38,620 nucleotides of DNA from Deltaproteobacteria bacterium (GTDB lineage Bacteria > Desulfobacterota > Desulfuromonadia > Geobacterales > Pseudopelobacteraceae): positions 1 to 38,620 of the forward strand of contig JAJYBH010000017.1 in NCBI GenBank assembly GCA_021779135.1. Direction: 5' to 3'. Of the stretch, positions 7,256 through 14,067 are shown piece after piece. The notes under the pieces are model-generated. The model worked only from the letters and a program-made list of their open reading frames with translations. It did no database searches and had not been told where the DNA came from. Each line of letters opens with the position of its first letter. Positions within the stretch are counted from its first letter, which is position 1. A program made the position numbers and the translations under genes.

Positions 7256-7256
7256 A

Positions 7257-7607
7257 ATGACCGAACAACTGAACCTGATAACCGGCCTGACAGAGCATGA
7301 GCGGAAAAAACTCTTTTCCTGGGTGGCGTCGCTGCCTGAGGAGAAGATTATCGAGATCTTCCAGGAGGGAGTGAAGAAGTCGTTCCAACTCAAGGAGGAA
7401 CGTCCAGATCTCCACGGCAGGATCACCAAGTACTGCGCCTTTGTCATGGCTGCCCGAAAAGGTGGCTGGGACACGATCAAGGGCAAAGGGTACCGGGTGG
7501 CAGATCAGGAACAGTACGTCGACTTTTCCCACCTCCGCAAGGCGAGCGCTGCCGGGCTGATTCAAAGAGGTAGGACACCGGTAGTGCGCTTAAAGATCCT
7601 GGCTTAA
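7257..7607 (+). CDS. Small hypothetical protein paired with the second recombinase
   Basis: A 116-residue soluble protein with no family I recognise. Predicted helices dominate ([20 protein letters not shown], then [13 protein letters not shown]), followed by a basic, glycine-containing segment ([16 protein letters not shown]) and a C-terminal [14 protein letters not shown]. Its ATG follows the recombinase stop after one base, so the two are surely cotranscribed and probably work together, for example as a directionality or accessory factor (inference). It ends within a few bases of the point where the convergent SEC-C gene loses homology, which marks a module boundary. Confidence 0.6.
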   Translation: MTEQLNLITGLTEHERKKLFSWVASLPEEKIIEIFQEGVKKSFQLKEERPDLHGRITKYCAFVMAARKGGWDTIKGKGYRVADQEQYVDFSHLRKASAAGLIQRGRTPVVRLKILA

Positions 7608-8166
7608 ACTTCCCTTTGTATTTCCTGACCAATCCGGCCAGCCCGGCGACCAACCGGGTTGTATGCATTACCCTGAATTCCGGTTCTGTTCTCAGTTCGC
7701 CGAACCGGGATATTCTCCGGTATTCCTCTTCACCATAGTAACTTTGGGCCGATTCCCGGCAGAAGTTCCGTGGCAGGTTACTAGTGGCGGTCGCCTTCAG
7801 GCCCTCATCGCCGATAGCAGCTACCAACAGGTTGAACAGTGACAGAATCGGGGCTTGCGGATTACTGTCGAGGCTGGACCGAAAGGTAACCAGATGGGGC
7901 GTATCAAACGGGAAGTGCAGAAACCGGTGCATTTGCTCTGGAGACAGGCCGTGGAAATCGTCGCTGGGTGCTTGATTACGTTGCATGGAGTGTTGATGCA
8001 GAAAGGCGTTGGCCTCATCCAGCGAGCCGAAGCTCTTATCCTTGAGTAGCTCCTTCAGCTCACCCATGACAGGCCCCATGACGCGCTGGTGTTGTTTGTC
8101 GGCGCAGCACTTTTTGTATTTGAGACCGCTGCCACAAGGGCAGGGATCATTTCTGCCTGTTTTCAT
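7477..8166 (-). CDS. SEC-C motif protein, 3'-truncated
   Basis: A 229-residue reading with an N-terminal SEC-C zinc-binding motif ([16 protein letters not shown], residues 6-21, C9, C11, C20, C21). The following region (about 25-185) looks like a longer SEC-C protein family ending in [20 protein letters not shown]. From there on, residues about 186-229 are antisense to the small hypothetical gene at 7257-7607 and look unrelated. The natural C-terminus therefore appears to have been cut off at about 7608-7612. GGAGAG precedes ATG 8166. It is the last gene of a leftward pair behind the DUF1186 gene. It may be non-functional; it is kept as a CDS because start, frame and motif are intact. Confidence 0.6.
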   Translation of the reverse strand: MKTGRNDPCPCGSGLKYKKCCADKQHQRVMGPVMGELKELLKDKSFGSLDEANAFLHQHSMQRNQAPSDDFHGLSPEQMHRFLHFPFDTPHLVTFRSSLDSNPQAPILSLFNLLVAAIGDEGLKATATSNLPRNFCRESAQSYYGEEEYRRISRFGELRTEPEFRVMHTTRLVAGLAGLVRKYKGKFKPGSLSALPVSYLFESARQRSPCGGGKSRRTVPDLPPGTLCP

Positions 8167-8205
8167 TGACTCTCCGATTCAGGAGAAAGGATCATTTGGG
8201 CTTTC

Positions 8206-8223
8206 ATTTGGGCACGCCCAAAT
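8206..8223. promoter_or_regulatory. ATTTGGGC dyad upstream of the SEC-C gene
   Basis: ATTTGGGC (8206-8213) and GCCCAAAT (8216-8223) form a perfect 8-bp inverted repeat with a 2-base centre. A third half-site ATTTGGGC lies at 8194-8201. It sits between the DUF1186 stop and the SEC-C start. With only a 2-base loop and no T-run it fits a protein-binding site better than a terminator. Confidence 0.35.
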
Positions 8224-8270
8224 TAAAAATCCAGGTACCATAGATTTTAAACCCTTTATGCCTCCATTTT

Positions 8271-9155
8271 TCAGCGGTTTTTCCGCCGCGATGCCTTAGC
8301 CATTATCTTCTTTTTCTTGCGCTGTACCTTTGTCTTCTTATCATTTTGCGGAATTGTTCTAGGAATGGTATCAGCGCCGTCATCAACAGCTTCGCACATT
8401 GCAAGAAGTTGCTCTATATCGTCGGGAACCCGCCAGGCCAGCTCTCGCCGCACATTGGCAAGGGAATCTTCAAGCCCCAGGGCCAAGGTACGTTCAAAAT
8501 CTTCCAGAGTGATAGCACCCGGTATGATAAGCCCATCCCTATAAGCTTTCCGGATAACGTCCATAACTTCATCCGGATACAGGTCGCACAGGGAGTTGGC
8601 AACACCTGCCCAGAAATATGAATCGGGAACGTCCTCTTCTCCCGTCAGCAATCCTTTCAGAAAATCGATGATTTCCGTGCGGTCAGCCATCCCGGCTGCC
8701 ACCGCGAGGCAGAGGGCCTCCATGGCAGCCCAGCGAACAAACTGGTCGGCGCTGCGATTGAGAACCAGTGCCTTGACACCGTCGAAGGAACCGCCGCCGG
8801 TGCGAAGCAGAAAGGCCGGCAGCACTGTAGTCTTGATGTCGCCGAGCAGTTCGTTAAGAACACCCCCAGAGAGAGCGAATAACGACAGCATCAACGGGTG
8901 GGCGCGCTGTTCACGAAAATGGGTCAGGAGCAAAAGCGCGTAGGGGAGCAGGTCGTGATCTTCGTCAAGATAGCCGTCTGGATCGGCAATAACCAATTCG
9001 AGATGCGCCAGCAGATGTGGCACGATCTCACCCCAGCGTTCGATGGCTTCGTCAACGAGCTCGATTTTTGTCCGGCCGGTCCAGAAATCAAGGTCAGCAA
9101 GAAGCTCCTCAATGAGTCGTGTTTCCAGAGTGCTTTCCAGCTCAGTAGTCGTCAT
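8271..9155 (-). CDS. DUF1186 domain protein
   Basis: A 294-residue, mostly helical soluble protein of the DUF1186 type. It starts MTTTELESTLETRLIEELLADL and continues with HEAT-like helical pairs (WGEIVPHLLAHLELVIADPDG, cut here to key residues WGE and HLE; then RWAAMEALCLAVAAG). It ends in a strongly basic tail (KKTKVQRKKKK, then KASRRKNR, about residues 272-294) that could bind nucleic acid. Homologues often carry or sit next to a SEC-C domain, as here, where the SEC-C gene follows 104 bases downstream on the same strand. GGAGC lies 8 bases before ATG 9155. The function is unknown; location in island cargo suggests an accessory, possibly defence-related role, which is inference only. Confidence 0.75.
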   Translation of the reverse strand: MTTTELESTLETRLIEELLADLDFWTGRTKIELVDEAIERWGEIVPHLLAHLELVIADPDGYLDEDHDLLPYALLLLTHFREQRAHPLMLSLFALSGGVLNELLGDIKTTVLPAFLLRTGGGSFDGVKALVLNRSADQFVRWAAMEALCLAVAAGMADRTEIIDFLKGLLTGEEDVPDSYFWAGVANSLCDLYPDEVMDVIRKAYRDGLIIPGAITLEDFERTLALGLEDSLANVRRELAWRVPDDIEQLLAMCEAVDDGADTIPRTIPQNDKKTKVQRKKKKIMAKASRRKNR

Positions 9156-9268
9156 TCATCAGGCTCCAGCTCTTCTTCATTTTTCATATCGCCTGAATAC
9201 AGTATTCTTATTACGGTTTGATCTAGGCATTCAGCCCGATAGTACCATTCTCATCTTTATGTCTTGTT

Positions 9269-9336
9269 TGTCCAGTTTATGTCCAGTTTGCAACTCTCCA
9301 TGCTCTTGTCCAGTTTGTCTACTTTGTGTCCACTTT
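9269..9336. repeat. Four TGTCCAGTTT-type repeats
   Basis: TGTCCAGTTT occurs at 9269-9278, 9280-9289 and 9307-9316, and TGTCCACTTT at 9327-9336, all in the same orientation. They overlap the 3' end of the chimeric ATPase ORF. A further copy on the minus strand lies inside the integrase promoter spacer (13198-13207). They could be binding sites for a regulator, or the repeated end sites of a lost transposon. Neither is shown. Confidence 0.45.
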
Positions 9337-10770
9337 ACCGGCCAGACAATAAAATGTATTCCGTCCGGTAGCACCGAATTTTTTCAGGACGGTTTTACCA
9401 ACCATATCCTCAAGATCTCTGGAAGCGGTTCTGATGGTCACATTTGTCAGTTCACGATACTCCCGATTCGTAATTCTGCCATTCGCCTTAACAAAAGATA
9501 TCCCCTTCACCTGTCGCTCGTTCAGGTTCATTCCGGCCAGTATTTCCGGAGTCAGCCAGTCACGCCAGATTGTTGTAACAAAAAACCCCTCTCGCTGTTC
9601 AAACTGCGGTTCCGGCAGTCCGGCTTCCCGGCAGAGTTCGATCATAGTTTGGGTGCCGGAACCGACGCGTTCAATATAGCGGGCCAGGTAGAGCGACTCG
9701 GCCAGAAGCGGGTTAAATGGCACTGACGGGTGATCATGCCGGAGGCTGTCCATGGTAAGAGTGCCAGGCAACAAACCAGGATTCCAGATTTCGAGCCTGT
9801 CAGCAAACAGTCGAACCTCAACTGAGGCATTGCTGTGATAGTCCCGGTGGGCAATGGCATTGACGATGGCTTCGCCCACGGCATCGGGAGGGAGTTCATA
9901 GGTCGCAGGCGCAGTAATGCTGACATCCCTGACGCCGACAGCGCGGTCAATCCGATCGAGAACAAAATCGCGGGCAAGGTTTGCCTGCTCGAAAAGATCA
10001 CCACCATAGACCTGCATCGATACAAATGGGCGTCGATATTCCGTGCCCCGACAATGCATGCACTTGGTTTCAGCAGTCCGGTGGAATTTCTGTGGGTTGC
10101 TGCCGAAGAGCATGATCGCTGCATTGGTCGGCTTGTGCTCATGAACGAGGTTAAGGTGGGTCAGCAGCGCCTGGGTGCTGGTGTTTGATTTCAACGGAAA
10201 TCCGCGTTCACGGCGGGCGGTATCCAGGAACCACTCAACCCGCTTGCGGGATATGTCTTTCAGGGTTGCCGGCTCACAGGGAGATGTATCGAAGGGAGGG
10301 ACCCGCAGGGCACCACAGTTGTCGAGGTAGTCCACAAGGCTTGCATAGACCTCGGCAGTCAAAGCACTGGAATCTTCGATCCTGCGGCGGATCAACTCAT
10401 TGCTAGCCTTGCTGATAAGTTGCCGCATCTTGGGGTGGCACTGTTTGTCATCAGAACCCCAGACATACTCGGCAGAATCTGCTGAGGGTGTAATTACGTC
10501 GCCGAAACCGATATCCACTTGCAGATGAATGCGAGCGCCGGCAAGGTCGGCATTGAGTTTGAGTCTCGTACCGCCATATTCCATCTGGTCCCTGATTTCC
10601 TCAGCCTGGACACTCGCAGGATCAAACGTGATCCCGTCATCTGCCACTTCTGTTTGGCAGATTGTACGAAATACAGTGATCAATGCCCCAATCTCGCTTT
10701 CTCCATAACCGAGCAGGTCAACATCCCGAGTCGAACGGTAACCGCTTCTTCTCCTTAGCTTCCTTTTCAT
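9319..10770 (-). CDS. Chimeric ORF: AbiEii-type nucleotidyltransferase fragment fused to GHKL-ATPase / winged-helix protein
   Basis: A 483-residue reading made of two unrelated parts. Residues about 10-100 (YRSTRDVDLLGYG, DGITFDPASV, LQVDIGFGDVITP) match the core of AbiEii/AbiGii-type nucleotidyltransferases, but the preceding Gly-Gly nucleotide-binding motif is missing. Residues about 103-483 match the C-terminal part of COG2865-type regulators: a HATPase_c_4-like domain with N-box EAIVNAIAHRDY (E300, N304), WNPG (329-332), ERVGSGTQTM (367-376), and a C-terminal winged helix (about 415-475). The usual N-terminal AlbA_2 domain is missing. ATG 10770 lies inside the 3' end of parB in another frame. 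It is either an in-frame recombination relic or a new fusion. Confidence 0.6.
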   Translation of the reverse strand: MKRKLRRRSGYRSTRDVDLLGYGESEIGALITVFRTICQTEVADDGITFDPASVQAEEIRDQMEYGGTRLKLNADLAGARIHLQVDIGFGDVITPSADSAEYVWGSDDKQCHPKMRQLISKASNELIRRRIEDSSALTAEVYASLVDYLDNCGALRVPPFDTSPCEPATLKDISRKRVEWFLDTARRERGFPLKSNTSTQALLTHLNLVHEHKPTNAAIMLFGSNPQKFHRTAETKCMHCRGTEYRRPFVSMQVYGGDLFEQANLARDFVLDRIDRAVGVRDVSITAPATYELPPDAVGEAIVNAIAHRDYHSNASVEVRLFADRLEIWNPGLLPGTLTMDSLRHDHPSVPFNPLLAESLYLARYIERVGSGTQTMIELCREAGLPEPQFEQREGFFVTTIWRDWLTPEILAGMNLNERQVKGISFVKANGRITNREYRELTNVTIRTASRDLEDMVGKTVLKKFGATGRNTFYCLAGKVDTK

Positions 10771-11455
10771 AGGCCGCAATCAAATCCTCTGCGGAAACTT
10801 TGGCATTGTCACGTTGAGGAGTTGAAAGTCCTTTGCCGTAATGTTTACGCCGGGAAATGATTTTTTGCGCCACAACAAGCTTTTTCCCGGTCAATGCTCC
10901 CGATTCATACGCTTCTGTCAAGGCACTCTGTACGGCAGTGTCATCTTCCGAAGCTATGTTCAGCGCCTGATATAACGGGATTCGTCCCTTTTCTACTGCG
11001 TTGACCAGGTATTCTTCTCCCTGCTCAAGCAGGCGGATGATGCCTCGAATATAGTCTTTGCCAAGATTGGTCTTGGCAGCAATGGCATCGTCCGCGTACC
11101 CTTGGCCTTTTAGATACTTGATGCTTTGCAGGAGTTCCAGGGCACTGCTGTTGCGCCGGGCGATATTCTCCACCAGACTCATAATATGCGCATCTTCTTC
11201 ACTTACTTCTCGAACGACACAGGGGATTTCCGTTTCTCCAGCAGAAATATATGCCTCAAGCCTTCCCTGTCCGCAAACCAGATCATATTTCTTGCCGCTT
11301 TTAGCATCATTCCTGGGAGATACCGTTATGGGCCTTTTCAAGCCGACGCTTCGAATGTTTTGCCGTATTTCCTCGGCAATAATTTGATTGCGTACCCGTG
11401 GATTCAAGATGTGAATATCTTCAATGGGAATAAGCGCTATTGACCCATGCTCCAT
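10718..11455 (-). CDS. ParB/RepB-like partition protein, 3'-truncated
   Basis: A 245-residue ParB-family protein. The N-terminal nuclease-like/CTPase domain is clear: IPIEDIHILNPRVR, CGQGRLEAY (about 61-69) and VENIARRN (about 95-102). A helical DNA-binding part follows (AKTNLGKDYIRGIIRLLEQG, about 128-147). RepB-type relatives go on past the KEAKEKK segment for 50 or more residues. Here the frame shifts into AbiEii-derived DNA at about residue 238 and stops after FDSGC, so the C-terminus is lost. The start has only a weak GGTGG site. No ParA partner is present in the element. The protein may still bind DNA but is unlikely to work as a full partition system. Confidence 0.7.
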   Translation of the reverse strand: MEHGSIALIPIEDIHILNPRVRNQIIAEEIRQNIRSVGLKRPITVSPRNDAKSGKKYDLVCGQGRLEAYISAGETEIPCVVREVSEEDAHIMSLVENIARRNSSALELLQSIKYLKGQGYADDAIAAKTNLGKDYIRGIIRLLEQGEEYLVNAVEKGRIPLYQALNIASEDDTAVQSALTEAYESGALTGKKLVVAQKIISRRKHYGKGLSTPQRDNAKVSAEDLIAAYEKEAKEKKRLPFDSGC

Positions 11456-11520
11456 GTTCCACCGCCTTGTCGAGAGAGATGTTAACGCTCAAATTCAGTA
11501 AATAATCCAACGTATCAGTA

Positions 11521-11693
11521 CGGAAGCTGTCCAGAAACCCTACGTTGTCCTCCGAGAGCTTTATCTGCCCATTCGAAAACTCCAACGCGGGCAGGATACA
11601 GGAATGACAGCTGCGGATTTGATGAGGATAATGCAGGAGTATGAGTTTGTCAGGCAGGCCGTTGAAAGTTCATTGTTGCTCGAATTCCGTTGA
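11521..11693 (+). pseudogene. Possible 3' gene remnant of unknown family
   Basis: A rightward open stretch without a start codon near its beginning reads EAVQKPYVVLRELYLPIRKL, then GMTAADLMRIMQEYEFVRQA, ending ESSLLLEFR before TGA at 11691. Codon use and helical pattern look protein-like, and it opposes all neighbouring genes. It may be the tail of a gene lost when the cargo was assembled. I do not recognise a family. Confidence 0.25.
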
Positions 11694-11840
11694 AATGATT
11701 CCCAGCAGCGAAGATATTGCCACCACCCGCCGGTTGTAGACCTGCGCTTCAAGGTTGTTAGGTCCGGCCTGAAGGTACTGGGTTATCGGGTGTTCGATGA
11801 GATGGGTGATCACAAAAGAATAATCATTTTCCCTGGACAT
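11670..11840 (-). CDS. Possible small ORF overlapping the integrase 3' end
   Basis: A 56-residue reading (MSRENDYSFVITHLIEHPIT onward, ending ISTEFEQQ) starts at ATG 11840, 17 bases before the integrase stop in another frame. An AAGG lies about 10 bases upstream. Translational coupling to the integrase would be possible. It has no recognised family, and it overlaps the opposite-strand remnant by 24 bases. It could well be chance. Confidence 0.25.
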   Translation of the reverse strand: MSRENDYSFVITHLIEHPITQYLQAGPNNLEAQVYNRRVVAISSLLGIISTEFEQQ

Positions 11841-13122
11841 CTTCCGGACCTTCTGCAGTTTCTGCACTATCGGATTTGATATTTACAAGCCCCTCCAGGT
11901 GGGCTGACCACTTGGTAAGCCATTCCTGCTTTTCCTTGTCATATTTGTTTCGGTTGTAGATACCGATGACACCTTTCTTGGCATGGTTCAGGATTGCATC
12001 GATGATTTCATCCGGGCAGCCCAGCTCAGATAATTTGGTGGCCGCTGTACGCCGTAGATCATGCGGTGTCCAGCGGGGCAACCCGAAATATTCCGCCATA
12101 GCCTCGGTCTTTTTTCCGTCAGCCACAACCCGACCCCCTGCCCGTTCATCGCAAACCATGTGTGACAACGCTTTTCTATGCAAAGGCGGAAATACCGCTT
12201 TGTGATCCACCGGATCAATGACCGCGGGTCCTGGAAAGACATAGTCACTGAAGCCGGGGTTCTTGCCAATGATACGCAAAGCAAGCGGTGTGAGAAACAC
12301 CCGATGACTCTCTTGACGATGAATTCGCGTTTTTATCCGTTCCGGCGGGATCGTCCACCATTTCTTTTCGATCTCGCTCCAGGCCAAACCTGCAACCTCT
12401 CCAGGACGCTGAGCGGTGATCAGGATCAGTAGCAATGCCCTGCGGGTTTCTGCCGATCCGGGCGGAGTCGCGGAATGGATAGTATCCCAGACGGATTTGA
12501 TCTCTGCATCGGATAAGGTTCGGGAAGTGCTCACCGGTTTTATGGAAGGTACGGCAGCTGGCAGGCGTGTGAAGGGGTTGATTTCAACCAATTCACGATC
12601 CAGGGCGTAGTTGAACATAGCGCGGGCAATTTTCATGACGCCGCGAGCCTGGCCGGGAGCGGTCGTTGCAATCGGCTCGATCAGGCTTATAGCGTCCTTT
12701 CGCCGGATTTCTTGGGCATTACGTTCCTTCCAGATCGTAATGATATGCTTGTCCAGGGTGCGAACCGTTTCACGGGCTGTCGATTTTGCCATGTGTTGTT
12801 CCACAAACACTTTGTAATCATCTACCAGTTTCTGAATGGTCAAAGCAGCTTCAGGTGCTGTTGCAACAGATTGCTCAAGGGGGCTCATACCCTTGCCGAC
12901 CAGGATGGCTGCCTCTCGAAACTTTTCCCGGGCATCGGCAAGCGTCGTCGCAGGATATTGTCCGAGGTTCATGCGGTGACGCTTACCGTTCAGGGTATAA
13001 ATGTACTGGAATGTTTTGACACCAGAGGGAAGGACGCGTAACGTAAACCCGTGACCTTCACGGATGCAGTACTCTTTCTCGGGTAACTTGATGGACTGGA
13101 GAAAGCGGTCGGTAAATTTCAT
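11824..13122 (-). CDS. int: P4-type tyrosine integrase (DUF4102 + catalytic domain)
   Basis: A 432-residue site-specific recombinase that would catalyse integration and excision at tRNA-Pro. The N-terminal arm-binding DUF4102-type domain (about 1-85; FTLRVLPSGVKTFQY, LGQYPATTLADAREK) is followed by a core-binding domain (about 95-185) and a catalytic domain with R239 (TAQRPGEVAGL), the HDLRRTAATKL box (H354, R357), H380 (LNHAKKG) and nucleophile Y389 (GIYNRN). ATG 13122 is chosen because AGAGG lies 5 bases upstream; a start at 13143 would lack a site. The paired TGGAACCTC repeats cover this RBS and start, so the integrase may repress its own translation or transcription. It reads inward from attR. 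Confidence 0.95.
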   Translation of the reverse strand: MKFTDRFLQSIKLPEKEYCIREGHGFTLRVLPSGVKTFQYIYTLNGKRHRMNLGQYPATTLADAREKFREAAILVGKGMSPLEQSVATAPEAALTIQKLVDDYKVFVEQHMAKSTARETVRTLDKHIITIWKERNAQEIRRKDAISLIEPIATTAPGQARGVMKIARAMFNYALDRELVEINPFTRLPAAVPSIKPVSTSRTLSDAEIKSVWDTIHSATPPGSAETRRALLLILITAQRPGEVAGLAWSEIEKKWWTIPPERIKTRIHRQESHRVFLTPLALRIIGKNPGFSDYVFPGPAVIDPVDHKAVFPPLHRKALSHMVCDERAGGRVVADGKKTEAMAEYFGLPRWTPHDLRRTAATKLSELGCPDEIIDAILNHAKKGVIGIYNRNKYDKEKQEWLTKWSAHLEGLVNIKSDSAETAEGPEDVQGK

Positions 13123-13141
13123 GGAACCTCTGTGGAACCTC
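13122..13141. repeat. Right pair of TGGAACCTC repeats over the integrase start
   Basis: TGGAACCTC at 13122-13130 and 13133-13141 (period 11) matches the left-end pair at 3278-3299. On the minus strand this is the integrase RBS region, and the first base of its start codon is included. These are candidate integrase arm sites doubling as an operator. Confidence 0.6.
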
Positions 13142-13186
13142 ACATGCTTCCGAAATCAAATTAATGCTTCGAAAAACCCTGAAACA

Positions 13187-13216
13187 ATTATTACGGAAAA
13201 CTGGACATATAGTCAA
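13187..13216 (-). promoter_or_regulatory. Integrase promoter
   Basis: On the minus strand TTGACT (13216-13211) and AATAAT (13192-13187) are separated by 18 bases, giving a start point near 13180 and a leader of about 58 bases. The spacer contains one TGTCCAGTTT motif, the same motif clustered at 9269-9336. Confidence 0.55.
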
Positions 13217-13278
13217 TAAAATTAAGTAATTGAACTAATATTCACTAACCGTTTGAAACAATGCTAAATAGCTTATAG

Positions 13279-13334
13279 CCTGCTTCGGGAGCAGGGGGTC
13301 GCTAGTTCGAATCTAGTCATCCCGACCATACAAA
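13279..13334 (+). repeat. attR: 56-bp direct repeat with tRNA-Pro 3' half
   Basis: An exact copy of 3180-3235, containing the last 50 bases of tRNA-Pro plus 6 downstream bases. The 5' half of the tRNA is absent here, so this copy is not a functional tRNA gene. Confidence 0.95.
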
Positions 13335-13337
13335 ACA

Positions 13338-13371
13338 AGGGTTCAAGGCGCTTTGCCTGAACCCTTTTTTG
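13338..13371 (+). terminator. Original chromosomal tRNA-Pro terminator
   Basis: AGGGTTCA and TGAACCCT arms, with an inner GGC/GCC, are followed by TTTTTTG. It lies directly after attR and must have terminated tRNA-Pro before the island inserted. It differs in sequence from the terminator now used at 3240-3270. Confidence 0.85.
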
Positions 13372-13475
13372 TTAATATTTCAACATATCCGTGACTCTTT
13401 CTGTGGCCCTATTGTGCGGATCTCTAGATTGATGCCAAAATACTATCTGCAGCGCCCGTAGAGACCGCGGATAGG

Positions 13476-13961
13476 TCACAGCCCCTCAAGGTTGCTGAAC
13501 TCTCTCCAGGCCAGGAAATATTCCGGTTTAAGCACGAAGTCGTAGAGATTTTCCATGATGTTGAGGTGCTTTTTTTCTTCTGCGGCGATCCTCAGCAGCA
13601 GGGCGGACGTTTCCGGGCTGCTTTCCTTGCGGGCGGCGTCTTCGTAAAAGCGAACGCTGTCCTCTTCGATCTTCACGGCATGCAGATAGCCATCCAGGTC
13701 TTTCTTCATGCCGCCAAGCACGGTTTTGTCCTTCATCAGGTCCTGAAACAGGTTTTTAGAATCTTCCAGAACCGTCGAGTCGGGCATGTTCCCGGACACG
13801 CCGGCCCTGAGGCCCTGGATGACGTCATAGTGCTTCTGTTCGTCTTCCGCCAGTCTGGTGAAAATAGTTGCCAGTCCGGCGACGGGGGTTTCAGCAGCCA
13901 GCTTTTCGTAGTATTTTTTACCGTCCAGCTCCATTTTTTCAGCAAAATCGAAGATATTCAT
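13476..13961 (-). CDS. Rubrerythrin-like ferritin-family protein
   Basis: A 161-residue four-helix di-iron protein. Two ferritin-like half-repeats are visible: ELDGKKYYEKLA with LAEDEQKHYDVI in the first, and KIEEDSVRFYEDAA with AAEEKKHLNIMENL in the second. They supply the E...ExxH...E...ExxH metal ligands (H at about 43 and 132). There is no C-terminal rubredoxin domain, so it is of the short rubrerythrin/ferritin-like type common in anaerobes, where such proteins reduce peroxides or handle iron. GGAGAC precedes ATG 13961. It stands alone, facing left into the island boundary. Confidence 0.88.
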   Translation of the reverse strand: MNIFDFAEKMELDGKKYYEKLAAETPVAGLATIFTRLAEDEQKHYDVIQGLRAGVSGNMPDSTVLEDSKNLFQDLMKDKTVLGGMKKDLDGYLHAVKIEEDSVRFYEDAARKESSPETSALLLRIAAEEKKHLNIMENLYDFVLKPEYFLAWREFSNLEGL

Positions 13962-14067
13962 GACGTGTCTCCTTGCGGGCGGATAGCGATACTTGAAATG
14001 AGTCTATCAGAAAAGGTACGTGATGCAAGCCGGGCGCACGAGGTGAGGCACTCCCTGGTGCGGGTGT

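Larger units (their letters stand above)
3180..13334. mobile_element. ~10.1-kb integrative, satellite-like genomic island in tRNA-Pro
   Basis: The element is delimited by perfect 56-bp direct repeats and carries a P4-type tyrosine integrase reading inward 156 bases from attR. Gene order from attL is: XRE repressor (-), AlpA-like (+), winged-helix initiator-like with internal iterons (+), repeat-bearing spacer, second tyrosine-recombinase-like (+), small ORF (+), SEC-C truncated (-), DUF1186 (-), chimeric ATPase ORF (-), truncated ParB (-), integrase (-). A repressor divergent from AlpA plus an initiator gene resembles phage-inducible chromosomal islands and other satellites. No capsid, terminase, relaxase or type IV secretion gene is visible, so any transfer would need a helper. 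That last point is inference. Confidence 0.93.

Noticed and set aside
13198-13209. A 12-base match between the integrase promoter and 9278-9289 as proof of co-regulation
   Set aside because: Several exact 12-mers are expected by chance in 10 kb on both strands; only the four-copy cluster is taken seriously.
13279-13328. A second tRNA-Pro gene at the right end
   Set aside because: Only the 3' 50 bases are present; the acceptor 5' strand and D arm are missing.
3180-13334. CRISPR array or insertion sequence within the island
   Set aside because: No regularly spaced repeats of 25-40 bases with unique spacers, and no DDE transposase or terminal inverted repeats were seen; the iterons are contiguous 22-mers without spacers.
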